Below are positions 21,191-32,516 of a stretch of DNA of 64,000 bases, in pieces; the first letter of the stretch is position 1; the number at the start of each line of letters is the position of its first letter. The translations under genes were made by a program, and so were the position numbers. The stretch covers positions 10,562,980 through 10,626,979 of the forward strand of contig CM056723.1 of NCBI GenBank assembly GCA_029844215.1. Direction: 5' to 3'. The notes beneath the pieces are model-generated. The model did no database searches. It was not told the DNA's origin and saw only the letters and a list, made by a program, of their open reading frames with translations. Source of the stretch: Przewalskia tangutica. Its lineage: Eukaryota > Streptophyta > Magnoliopsida > Solanales > Solanaceae.

Positions 21191-24100
21191 TCAAGAAGTG
21201 GAGCAATTCAAGGCAGCTTTAATTTGGTGGATAGTGTTGCCTATAAGGTTATTAACTGTGTGTACTGATTCTGGGCTCATTTTTGCTGATGATGACAAAC
21301 TGCTCACCAATATCTGGAACACTACTGTCACAAGTGACCCCCCTCCTGCCCTGTTGTGATCTCCCATGGTACCGTTAGATACATCGTGGGACCCTCGGTC
21401 ATGTCGGCCGTCAGGTGTTATCGTAAAACCTGAGGGGAGCAACGGGATGTATGTGGTGTCTTCACCACTCATTGCAATGTTGATGGATTGTAAATCGACC
21501 GGGCTGTAGACTACTAGTGAACCTGATGAGTCTATGCAACTTTCTTGAAGTATCAGAATGTTATTCTGGCTAGTGTTATAGGCCTGCAAAAATGTAACAT
21601 ATCCTGGTTATCAAGTTGATTAATTTTAAGAGAAAAAAAGAATAAAAAAGAGGAAAGTAAACCAAATCATTTTCATTCTTTGTTAAATATATGATGGATT
21701 TTGGAAATTTACCCTGAGCACAGAAATACAGTTCCCTGGATGAGAGCCATTTGCAATGTGAGCTACCTCTTGTACTGGATTGTGGTTGGAAAGAACATCC
21801 CACTGTTATGTCAAGGAAAAAAAATCAAAAACAATAGAAGAGTTCTCAAAATAATGAATATGTTTGAATTAGAACAATGCAAAATATACTCAAGTATAGC
21901 TTAAGTTTTGTGTAGTGGTTGTATTTCCACATTCCACAGAGTTCTAGGGTGTGTTTGGTACGGAAAACATTTTCCTCCATATCAAACATACCCCTAGTCG
22001 CGAGAGAGTCATCTCGGCTCACACTGTCCTAGGAAGGGGGAAGAAACAATCTAAAATGTACTACAAGATAAAAAAAAATAATGCTCTCGTTCAAATTCCA
22101 GAGAAGCTTAGTAAATTTATGCAGACCTGAGGTCGAGTCCTTTCGTCCCTGAGGAAATTGAAGACATGTTGAGGAGGAACTGGGAGCCCAATGGTGGAAG
22201 CTGCACTGATGACTACGCCATTGGGCTGGCCAGGGTCGGTGTTCTTTTGAAGGGTGGCTCTGACTTCGAACTCATCCAATGCAGAAATGTTGTTCCATTG
22301 GTGTCCGTTGGACGGGTTTATGCTGGCACAGAAGCTGCTCACCATTCTTTGAGCCACTTTCATCATGCTCTTCTTCCCTTCTGGTGATGGAATCACTGCC
22401 ACCATTGAAACACACACATTAATTTCAAGCAGATGAATTTTCCTTCGTATTTGAGAAATAACTCTGGCTTAGTAGATCGATGATTAGTGTAAAAATAGCC
22501 TAACTGTGATGTACAGATGGATATATATGTGATTCATATAACCGACCGTTACTAATTTGGAAATTACCCATAGTTGATGGATTGATTATTACTTGTACAG
22601 GATGATGGTAATTAGTGAAAAACATATCTCAATGAGAATACCTCCTCCAAGTTCACGAGAAGGGTTGCCGCTAACCATAAGACAAGCATATCTTTCACAC
22701 ATCTTTTGAAGAGAACCAAGCCATCTCTCTGCTCCAAATGCCATACCACTATGTATAAGATCTCTATATAGCCTATGAATTGAACCTTTCTCTTCCACTT
22801 CAACATGTTCCATCCAAGTTACCTATTTCAGAGTAGGATTAACCAATTAGATATAGTTTTAATATGGAAATATAGAGCTTAATAGAAAATTATGATAATA
22901 GAACCATTTGGACAACCTTGGAATAACCATTGGGCATGTCTTGTATCAAGCAACCAGATGGGAACTTATGAACCTTGCATGAAGAGGAAGTATATTGATC
23001 TTCTTGAGTAATATCATAAGAAACATCTACAATTGCCCACGAGACCGGATCAATCTGCTGGCAAAACCGTAGGAAGTACAATTGTCGCGTTGGGACTAAT
23101 GGCGAAAGCATTTGCAGTTCTTCATACATCTGCAAGTAGCATGACTAATTTCAGCCTCTACAAAAATATGTACGAAATTTCAAGGAAAAAATGAAGTTAT
23201 TATTTACTATATTTCTTTACCAATTGCAACGTACTACTTCGGCTGCCCATTACACCACATGATATTACTTCAAGTGTTCTTGCCTTTGAAACAATTGTAG
23301 GAAAGAATTCCACCCATTTGTTCTACAAAATATTTGAAAACAGAGACAAAATTTTCACACTCAGGTTTTTCAAAAGCTAAATAAAGAGAACGTGAGCAAG
23401 AAACTAGACTAACCGCGTCCACGAACATGTCGACTAAAGCTAAACCATTCATGATCACAACACCCGAATCTCTGGAAGACTCAATGCGAACATTTGGATT
23501 TTTCAACGAACTGTTAGCCTTTGGAAAATATTGGTTATAGCTATCGAGGTTAAGTACATCTCTGCCATCAATTGTGGACTTTGTCCACAAAGGTTCATTA
23601 GTTTGTAAAAGCCTAATTAGTTCCTCCATGGCATTGCCAGCAATATCAGCCATAAGGGACTTATCCATGTCTGAAATGTTCAATGTAGGACATGGTAAAC
23701 TTGGAATAGTACTCGTCGAACTTCCAGAGAGAAGATCGAGATCAAGGGATGGGCCAGTTAGTCCAAAATTAGACATGGACATTAAGTTTAGTGAGGACAG
23801 ATGAGTAGGATGCATTGGTGGAAGTTGTGAAATAGGCCTTCCCATATACTTCGCAGCAATGCTTGAAATTTTGTCAAGCTGCATATCACATATGCCAAGA
23901 AAAGCAAATAAGATAAACAAAAAAAAGGGCAATAAGCTAATATAGACAAGAAATTATATGAAAGGAGTGATTATGGACCTCCTCTTTTAGTTGCAAATTC
24001 TCCATTCTCAATTTTTGTTCATCAAAATAAGAGTCTTCAGAAACTGGAGGACCTCCACAAGATGGACATATCACATTCTTGATGGCTTCCCTTATTACTA

Positions 24101-24884
24101 TGTTTTCACATCTAATTCTATCATTTTCTGCTCGAAGTATGGAATTATCTTGTCGCTCATGTTGACTCTAAAATCCAAAAACACATTTAATACAAAGAAT
24201 GTTACATTTATACACGAAATAATCTTAATCGAAAAAAATAATCTGATAAAAAGATCAAAACCTTCAGTTGAGTCCTCCTATTTTGGAACCAAAACTTTAT
24301 TTGACGAGGAGCCAATCCCAAATCTCTGCTTAACTGTAATCTGGCCTTGTCGTCTGGATGAGGACATTCTTTGAACACGCTACAATGTACAAACACCAAA
24401 TCCCATTATTTTCGAAACCAAAAAATTGGTACTACATAGTACTAAATTAAGTAAAGGAAATTAAAACACCCCCATGACTATATACAAATGAACTTTTACA
24501 CTATGTAAAAGGTGAAATTAGCAAATTAAAAAATAATACATATTACTTGCTATAACTAGTTGATGTCTTACATTCTCAATCAGGAGCAAAGCTAAAGAAA
24601 AAAGTTACGCATTAACAATATTTTGTTTATCAAAATTATGTGTGCGGTAAAATTAATTTATCTAAAACCGACAAAGTTGATTTTTTTAGAATTCAAGACT
24701 CATAAACTCAAAATTCTGGCTACTCATTTTCCCCCTATAATAGTACTCAAAAGAGACTATCTTACGCTTCAAGCCTTTGAATTTGGTGAGCTGTATGTCG
24801 ATGGAAACGTTTCTTCTTCCGGTGAGCGTCAGAGGCGTCGCCACCGCCACTGGAGGAAGCAGCACCTCCGCTGCCGAATTCCAT
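21191..24884 (-). CDS. HDG11: HD-ZIP IV homeodomain-START transcription factor, HDG11-like
   Basis: Ten exons join in frame to 713 codons (712 residues plus TGA at 21191-21193): 24766-24884, 24262-24379, 23979-24167, 23414-23878, 23221-23322, 22917-23129, 22642-22822, 22127-22395, 21713-21802, 21191-21583. All introns have GT-AG ends. Order of domains: Gly/Ser-rich N-terminus, homeodomain (about residues 22-79, with KIWF-equivalent QIKFWFQNRRTQLK), zipper-loop-zipper with the plant CPSCGG motif (about 80-160), START domain (exons 4-7), and the C-terminal START-adjacent domain with DERTRPQWDVLSN and MSGEDTTYIPLL. Arabidopsis HDG11 is about the same length. Family members act in the nucleus of epidermal (L1) cells and bind L1 boxes. 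No lesion was seen, so it is probably functional. HDG12 is the closest alternative name. Confidence 0.95.
21946..21995. repeat. Internally deleted MITE footprint in HD-ZIP intron
   Basis: A 50-bp imperfect palindrome has outer arms AGGGTGTGTTTGGTA and TCAAACATACCCCT. This is what remains when a MITE loses its middle. It lies in the intron between exons 22127-22395 and 21713-21802, well away from the splice sites. Confidence 0.6.
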
Positions 24885-25604
24885 TGATGATGATCTCTTT
24901 AATGATAAACCAATAAGCAATAACTGTTGTAGTTATAATTTTAATGGTGTTGAGTAATTAATCACATCATGATGAGTAAATAATGACTTGTAATGAGAAG
25001 AAGTATATATATATATATAAGATGATGAAGATATTATAAAGGAAAAATGAAGTTAATATAGGAATAGCATAGTAAAAGGCAAGACTTATGGTTGATGTTT
25101 GTAAGAAAATTATAACGGGAGAATATATTGGAAAGTGAGAAACGGATGGAGAGCAAAATAATAAATCTCTCCATCACTGGGAGCAGATAGAGGGAGGGGA
25201 AGGTGGGATGTAATTAAGACACGATTGGAAAATGTGGGAGAATGAAATGAATAGCAATAGGCTATAGAGGAGGGAAGAGAAAAGCATAATTATGGGAAGA
25301 TCGGATCCTAATAAAAATACAACACAAATGCACATTATGAAAAGAATAATTATTTTTCAAAATTTAGATCCCAATTTTCTCACAACATTGACATTACCAT
25401 TTTGAGTTTATGAATTTTGAAAAGATAGTCTTGATAAATAATTTATATATATTTAGTGAAGTTTTAAATATAAATACACGATTTTATCGAAGTTATAGCC
25501 GAACTCTTAAACATGCTAGTATCTTCGCTTTTGTTTATTGCTAATACGAATATACTCAAAGGGAAATCCTAAATTTGAACTTCATGGTTTCTGAATTCTA
25601 ACCT
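24885..25604 (-). promoter_or_regulatory. Upstream region of HDG11-like gene with TATA stretch
   Basis: The only promoter-like element near the start is a TATATATATATATA run at about 25005-25019, some 120-135 bases upstream of the ATG at 24884, suitably placed for a TATA box. The rest is AT-rich without an obvious motif. An L1-box match on the coding strand (TAAATGTA) lies in intron 2 at 24203-24210, not in the proximal promoter. Confidence 0.4.
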
Positions 25605-25879
25605 TACTTTCTTCGTTTCAATTTATGTGATATTATTTGATTGGACACGCAGTTTAAAAATAAGGAAAAAATTGTTGTGTTTATCAAACTGCTCTTACTT
25701 TTTAGTGTCTACTTTTGTTGATTATTCTTCACAATAAGTACAACTTTAAAATTAAATAGAACCGGCAAGGGTAAAACATAGATGGTCTAATAAAGAGTTG
25801 TCAAATAAAGAAATGTGACATTTATTTTGAAACTGACGAAAAAGAAAATTATGTCACATAAATTGGGACGGAAAGCGTA
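25605..25879. mobile_element. Stowaway-like MITE
   Basis: Inner ends CTTCGTTTCAATTTATGTG (left) and CACATAAATTGGGACGGAAAG (right) are the worn form of the common CTCCCTCCGT MITE with TA target duplication; TA occurs at both ends (25605-25606 and 25878-25879). Its interior is AT-rich and non-coding. Confidence 0.75.
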
Positions 25880-26494
25880 TAAGTGATTGGTTCTAAAATT
25901 AATTTTGTACATGTTTAATAACTTTTTTAATACATATATATAATTTGACGTGAAGCTACTGACTTCTGTCGAATTCGTATCCGAAAGGCTACTCCGCCCC
26001 TAAATATATTGCTACTGCTTACCTACGACCATGGACGGATCCTATATACTATTTGAACCCAATAATTTTGATGCGAAACACATATTTTTATGTGAAAAAT
26101 TGTTAATATCTTAATGATATTAAATTTGGACCCATAATAATTTAAAAATGCATCAAATTCAATACTAAAAACTTTAAATGATTAAATTCCTCCTGTTAAA
26201 ACTTCTAATTAACGTATTTACACGCAACATAAATTATATGTGTGTGTCTTGCTATTGTAACCTATGGATTAATTATCTGATCATAGAGCAAGCCTAGCTA
26301 GAATTGAGTCGTAGGAAAGGGGTTCATGCTACTTATCTTTTTGTAGTGATGATACATCACTACAAAAGCCTACAATTATATTATTTCATCTTTGTGCGAG
26401 TTTAAAGGTTAATGACCTTCTCATTATGATAATTAGCTTTTATTTTAGCTTCATAGGTATTTTATAATCATAATTAGACACTTGGAGGTCATAT
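25880..26494. other. AT-rich intergenic sequence
   Basis: No gene or repeat boundary seen. A short inverted repeat TGATACATCACTACA occurs near 26349. Confidence 0.4.
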
Positions 26495-27628
26495 AGTAAC
26501 ACATAAGGTCATTCAACTATGAGTATTGATCTCTGGTGTTTTTTTTATAACTACAAGCTCATTCAACTTTCCCTATATGACATCTAAAGTTACTCAACTA
26601 ATATTTAGACAACAAAATATGACATGTCATTTAATTTATTATACATGACATTTAATTTATCGAAAGGATCAGATTTTCCCTTGTGCTCTCACAAATAAAT
26701 TATATTTACCATTTGTTATATATTTTTCTGATATATTTGCCCTCATCCAACTTTACTTTAAAAAATCATATTTACCTCTACTTGATTAATTTCCATCATA
26801 ATTTTCATATGTGACGCCGATGTGGCAATTTAAAAAAATAATCTGAAAACTGATTTTTTAAAACAAAAAGCTGGAAATTGTTTTTTTTTTAATTCTAAAA
26901 AATGACTGTTTAATAACCCGTTTAAAAAAACTGGAAAATGATTTTTTTTTAGAATCTGGAAAAACAAAACCCGTTTTTGTAAAAATATATATGGATTTAT
27001 TCAAAAAATGGAAAAATATTTTTTAAATCTGGATAACTGGATTTTTTAAAAATGAAAGTGTCCTAAAAAATCTAGATTTTCACGATTTAATTTTTTATGA
27101 CACTTTTTTTTATAACAAATATGGATTTTTTAAAAAAAATTCTCAAAAACTTGGGTTTTTAATAAAATATATCTGGAAAATAAGATTTTTTTTTAAATCT
27201 AGAAAAAATAATATGTTTTCCTAATTTTAAGAAAATGCAGCTTTTTCAGTTTTTTTTATTAAAAATGGATTTTCGACATTTAATTTTTTTTTTTTTTTTT
27301 TTGCAATTAACTGCCATTTTATTAATCACCAAAGTGTTCACTACAAAACAAGAGCCAGCCATCCAAGCCGCTCCTCCAACAATCACCTAAACAACAACAA
27401 AAACTGCAATCCTATGCTAGACTACAGAGACAGAGAAAAATTAAGATGAAAATGGAGAATACAAGGGCAAATTTGACCCTTTTTCATAATTAAATACTAT
27501 GTGAAATAAATTAAATGTCATGTCATATTTTGTTGCCTAAATATAAGTCGAGTGACTTTACATATAATATAGTTACAAAACAAAGAAACATGACCTTGAG
27601 AGATCCACATAGTTGAGTGATTGTTACT
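26495..27628. mobile_element. Long-TIR foldback/MULE-like element, 1.13 kb
   Basis: The first about 190 bases and the last about 190 bases are imperfect inverted repeats. Matching landmarks are AGTAACA at both termini, CATTCAACTATG against CACTCAACTATG, and CAACAAAATATGACATG followed by CATTTAATTTATT in both arms. The interior (26820-27290) is made of degenerate AAATCTGGAAAA / TTTTTTAAA units. No transposase is present and the target duplication is unclear, so the superfamily (Mutator-like or foldback) is a guess. Confidence 0.7.
27278..27450 (-). mobile_element. Possible retroposed fragment with poly(A) tail
   Basis: On the minus strand the segment ends GGTGATTAATAAAATGGCAG, then TTAATTGC and a run of about 24 A (plus-strand T run 27279-27302). 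A polyadenylation-like AATAAAA followed by poly(A) suggests a 5'-truncated LINE or other retroposed transcript inserted within the long-TIR element. No coding motif remains. Confidence 0.5.
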
Positions 27629-27950
27629 ATCTTTACACTTGGGGTACTCGTCATATCTTAGGCTTGCTTTGCCATCTTTTATCTCACGAGAAATTTATCG
27701 ATCAAATAAAAAATATTAAGCATAACAATCTTGTTATTATTAGAGATAATTGCATTTTGATTGAGTTATTGATAAAAAAAAAAAGAAAACATTAAGATTT
27801 AAAAAAATCCTAACCTTCTCTACTTCTTATTCTTCTTCTTCTTTAACATAATTGTATCTTTCCCTCCATCCTCATCTCTCCAAAGTTCCAACGTAGTCAA
27901 TAGGCAATATTATGTGTGACTTCATTAAAATTTCAACATGTGAATTGTGA

Positions 27951-28215
27951 GTGCCCGTTTGGTTGTGTTTTTGGAAAGGTCAAAAGCACTTAGCATTTTT
28001 GGCCTTTAAATGGAGTATTTGGTTGACAAATGAATAAGTGCTTTTGAGTTTCAAAAACACTTTTGAGCTTCTTGAGTAGAGCTTATTTTGGTTTTCTACT
28101 TTTTTGTTTTTTAATATAAAAACACTTTTTTTATTAGCAATCAAACACCTAACAATTTTTTCATAAAAATTCTATTCCTATAAGTTCTTTTTAATAAATT
28201 GTATCAAACGGGCTC
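27951..28215. mobile_element. MITE with GTGCCCGTTTGG / CAAACGGGCTC ends
   Basis: Terminal inverted repeats GTGCCCGTTTGG (27951) and, inward from 28215, GAGCCCGTTTGA frame a 265-bp AT-rich unit with the inner pattern AAAAGCACTT typical of Solanaceae MITEs of this type. No convincing target duplication was found. Confidence 0.75.
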
Positions 28216-30004
28216 TAGCGAGTTGAAAAGTGTTAGGAACGGTTCTTTCTCAATGTGATTTTTTTGAGTGCAAATATGAATTTATTGAGTCTGAATTTTA
28301 ATGGACTCAATACAAGTATCGAACAATGGGTGGAAACCCAAAAAAATAATCAAAGTGAAGGCGTTACATTTGGAATTATAATTTTTAAACTATTATTTTC
28401 TCAGTTGATAGTTAAAACATTTTCCACCTCGCTCATTAAGCCGAAGGTCTAATCCGATTCATAATAGTTAGGAGTATCATGTTTAAATTAAGTTATTGAT
28501 CAACACATGTTATACCCTGTTTAATATTTCTTTTATTAGCTTTTTAGTTATAATAGGAGTACATTTTAAGAGAAAATTAACAAAGTCAACAACCCTGAAT
28601 TGATATAAATGTAGCAATTCAAGTAATTTCTTCTACCCGCGGTGGGAGTGGGGGCCCTAGTACAGATTAGATGACAAAATATGTCATTTTCAACTATTTA
28701 ATTGACATTTCTAAAACACACACAACAAGAATGAAAAGGTTTCTCTTGGAAAGTCAAACACTTATTCCCTAATTAGTAATTTCATAGTCAAAATACAAGA
28801 GAATAAAGAAGAAAATTTAAAAAGGGGTTTGAAGATTTCAAATACGTACAATTACGTCCTCATACATATATATATGATCGATGTAATAAAGAACACGACT
28901 TTAAGAGAGAATTATAACTTCAATATGTTGTAGATCTTTGTAATAATCATTTTGTTATGCAAATGATTTCTTTGTATTAAAGAAAGGGTGATCTTGAGAA
29001 TTTTACATGGCCTTAAAAGCTCCAATTAAGATTCCATGCATGGTTTAATGAAAACAGAATTATATGGAGAACCAATATCATAGTAGTCAAAATTGAATTT
29101 TAAATGTTGTAAGTTTTCTTGTGTTTCAAATTTTAAAAGTGAAATTCATCTCTAAATATTGAGAATGACATAAACCGTAATATGATATCATAAGGTGTAT
29201 GCGTGACATATAAAAAATCTCATCCAAAATTGTTCAAGGATATATTCATTAGTAAAGGGGTTGATTTACTCTTACAAAGGATAAAATTATGAAAAGATAT
29301 AACTTCTATCTCAACTTTATTTACAGAGAAAAAAGTAGTCAGTGTACCTTAATTTTCTTCTAAAATATGTAACTTAAAAAACAACGTTATTTTGGATAAA
29401 ATCTCATCATGCTCTTATATCATTTTGGAATTAATGAGAGCATGAACACCTAATTATATTATGTGTTGACACACGACTATCTCAACTCTGAACTTAATAT
29501 TACTACAACTAATGTATAAATATTATCATCGATTTTTAGCATTAAAAAAATTACAAAATGCCATCCTATTTGATAATAGCTTAATAGTACTATTCAATTT
29601 TAGTAAATATCGTTTTCGAATAATATTTTCCATTCGCTGACCGAAAACACACTTTTTCAGCAGAATTTTTTCTAAAAATGATTTATTTTCAGAAAATTAT
29701 TTTTTGGAAAATGACGTTTGTTGTATGAATATTGCCCTCAAGGACTGTTGAACATATCAACTTATATCATAAATGGTCTAAGAAGTGAGTGTTCAAACTT
29801 CAATGTAGCTTTTAAGATGATAACAAGGTATTAATTTCTCGTCAAACATTACAAAAAACAGAAGAGAAAAAGGTTTTTTAAAAATGAAAAAGTAATAAAT
29901 AGTGTATTTGCTACGGAGGAAAATATTTTCTTGAAAAATAAGTAAATTTATTACTATTTATTTTCTAGTATTTGGTAATTAAGCAAAAATAATCTTCCCT
30001 GTTG
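28216..30004. other. AT-rich intergenic sequence
   Basis: No gene recognised. The part near 29620-29720 (GACCGAAAACACAC, then GAAAATTATTTTTTGGAAAATGA stretches) resembles ends of Solanaceae MITEs but has no defined boundaries. Confidence 0.4.
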
Positions 30005-30160
30005 TCTAGCAAAATATTATGTGGGTGGAGTGGGATGGAGAGTGGGAGTTCAGGGGTAGCGGTTTTTGGGATGGTCAACGGGTGAGGGTTGGGGCGTTTG
30101 GTAGGTGGGAGAGGTAACAATGAATTTGAAATGCTACTTATGAAACTTGTTTTTCCAACT
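30005..30160. repeat. 156-bp repeat flanking the Copia element (left copy)
   Basis: The segment from TAGCAAAATATTATGTGGG to the Copia LTR at 30161 recurs on the other side of that element at 32157-32180 and 32390-32516 with about 95 percent identity by eye. The right copy is interrupted by about 208 bases. It is probably a MITE-like host sequence; both copies contain the ATGGAGAGTGGGAGTTCAGG core. Confidence 0.8.
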
Positions 30161-30386
30161 TGTTAAACTACATACTGGCGTTTGAAATCAACTCTTATAG
30201 ATTAGGCAAGATGAAGAAAGAAGGATTGGAAGAAAAGTTTTTCAGAGAAGAAGAGAGAAGAGGGTCATTTCGTTTCTGGAATAGAACTAAATAATCCTCA
30301 AAATATCTACAATGTATCCGTATACATTTTATAAAATAATAAATGTAAAAAGACCATTCTACCCTTTAACATCTAATACTTTCACA
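30161..30386 (-). repeat. 3' LTR of 5'-truncated Copia element
   Basis: The 226-bp unit reads TGTGAAAGTATTAG to TAGTTTAACA on the minus strand. It follows a purine tract (plus CATCCCCCCAAGC, 30385-30397) right after the pol stop. No matching 5' LTR exists in the window. Confidence 0.85.
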
Positions 30387-32158
30387 TCCCCCCAAGCTAG
30401 GAGATATGAAAATGTCTTTCATTCCTAGCTTGGACAACAAATATGTATGTTGAACAGTAGTGAGAGCCTTTGTAAGCAAGTCCGCTGGTTGTTCAGTCGA
30501 TGGAAGATGAGAAATCTGGACAAGACCTCCCTTGATCTTCTCCCGGATGAAATGACAATCGATGTCGATATGTCTGGTGCGTTCATGAAACACAGGGTTA
30601 GCTGGAATCTGCATTGCAGACCTACTATCAGAGAACACAGAAATAGGCGAAGGAATGAAAATGTTCAGCTCCCGAATCAACCCAGTCATCCATACCACTT
30701 CACCATCGCAGCGACTAATGCCCTGTATTCAAATTTCACCGAGCTTCTGGATATGGTAGTCTGTTTCTTAGATTTCCATGACACATGTGACTCACCAAAC
30801 ATCACCAAGTAACCAGTGACATATCGTCTAGTGTTTACACAAGACCCCAAGTCAGCATCACAATATACCTGAAGTTGAGGTGTACTGGAGCTGTTAAGTA
30901 AAATCCCAGATCCTGGAGCCCTTTTGATGTACTTGACCAATCTCATCCCAGCCTCCAAGTGTGAATTCTTAGGTTGTTGCATGAATTGACTCAAATGTTG
31001 TACAACAAAAGCAATATCAGGTCTAGTATTGGTTAGATATAGCATCCTACCAATGAGTCTCCTATACAAGCTTGGATCAGGTAGCAAATGGTCTGGTGAA
31101 TTTGTGGACTGAGTTGGTGTGTTCTGTGACATTTGTTGAGCAGTAAGCAAATTATCAAGGTCAATTGTTGTAAGTTTCTGATTTAACTCCATATGGGAGG
31201 TTACAAGCTTGGCACCTGACAAGCCTAAATTAGAGATAAGTTCCAAGGCATATTTCCTTTGGTTCATAACAATACCTTTGGAACTCCTCGCAAACTCTAT
31301 GCCCAGAAAGTATTTTAATTCCCCAAAATCTTTAATCTTGAAGGCATTCTGTAAAGCCTTCTTGGTAGATTGGATAAGTACATGATCATTGCCAGTAATC
31401 AGCAGATCATCAACTTAGACTAGAACCACCACTAGCTTGTCACCTTGCTGTTTGGTAAATAGAGAATTGTCCAACTGACTTTGATGAAATCCAGAATGAA
31501 TCAGATCTGATGTCAACTTAATGTTCCATTGCCTAGATGCTTGTTTTAGGCCATATATGGACTTGATTAGCCTACACACATTGTTTTGGCCTTTGTTGCT
31601 ATGGAAGCCATCTGGTAGCTTCATGAAAACCTCTTCATATAAATCTCCTTGAAGAAAAACATTGTAGACATCCATTTGATAAATGATCCATTTCTTGGCA
31701 GCTGCAACAACAACTACATACCTCACAGTAGTCATCTTTACCACTGGAGAAAAGGTTTCATGATAATCTAAACCTTCCTTTTGATTATAGCCTTTTGCAA
31801 CCAGTCTAGCCTTGTATCTCTCAACTTCCCCTGTGGCTTTATATTTGATCTTATAAACCCACTTGCAACCAATGGCCTTCTTGCCTTCTGGAAGCTCCAC
31901 AAGTTCCCAAGTTTTATTATCCTCCAGTATTTGTATTTCTGCCTTCATTGCATCAACCCATCTTTTGTCCTTGACTGCATCTGTATAGTTGTATGGCTCA
32001 ATCTCTGCAGATGTCTGAGCAATAAATGTCGGATATGTAGGTGACACTCCTCTATAATCCATACCATCTGATATTGAGTAAAGGAAACTGGTGGATCATT
32101 GCTGAGTTACATAGTCCTTATGCCAGATGGGAGGTCTACCAGTTCTGGTAGATCTTTT
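30366..32158 (-). pseudogene. Copia RT-RNase H (Ale/Retrofit-like), truncated
   Basis: Minus-strand pol begins in the RSTRTGRPPIWHKDYV linker (about 32150-32100) and lacks gag, protease and integrase. RT follows: NKTWELVELPEGKKAIGCKW, then YKARLVAKGYNQKEGLDY, DVYNVFLQGDLYEEVFM and SIYGLKQASRQW. A TAA at 31415-31417 replaces the Tyr of the YVDD active site. RNase H runs through the CDADLGSCVNTRRYVTGY segment and the HIDIDCHFIREKI to QPADLLTKAL end. There is a one-base frame break near 30690 and another stop near 32095. Apart from these the frame is open, so the copy is fairly young. Confidence 0.92.
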
Positions 32159-32516
32159 AGCAAAACATTATGTGGGTGGAATCCGCTGTCTAACATCTTT
32201 CGTATCTTGTTCGTGTTCGGTGACCTTCGCTGAGGCATCTATCTGGTGTTTCATCCATTTTAGGTTCTATTAACTTCCTCCAGTTGCCCCCACCCAATAG
32301 CCAATAGGCCGAAAAAGAACTTTGAATGGTGTACCTACCAATCCAATAAGGAGATAGAGTGGAAGAGATTGGAACCTTATTCTGACGTTGGATGGAGAGT
32401 GGGAGTTCAGGGGTAGCGGTTTTTGGGATGGTCAACAGGTGAGAGTTGGGGCGTTTGGTAGGTGGGAGAGATAACAATGAATTTGAAATGTTACTTATGA
32501 AACTTGTTTTCCCAAC
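32157..32516. repeat. Right copy of the flanking repeat, interrupted
   Basis: Bases 32157-32180 and 32390-32516 match 30005-30160. The inserted 32181-32389 segment has no partner in the left copy. Its minus-strand reading (AYWLLGGGNWRKLIEPKMDE) may be part of the Copia element or of another repeat; I could not decide. Confidence 0.7.

Noticed and set aside
30447..30812. 121-codon plus-strand ORF
   Set aside because: Antisense of the Copia RNase H coding sequence.
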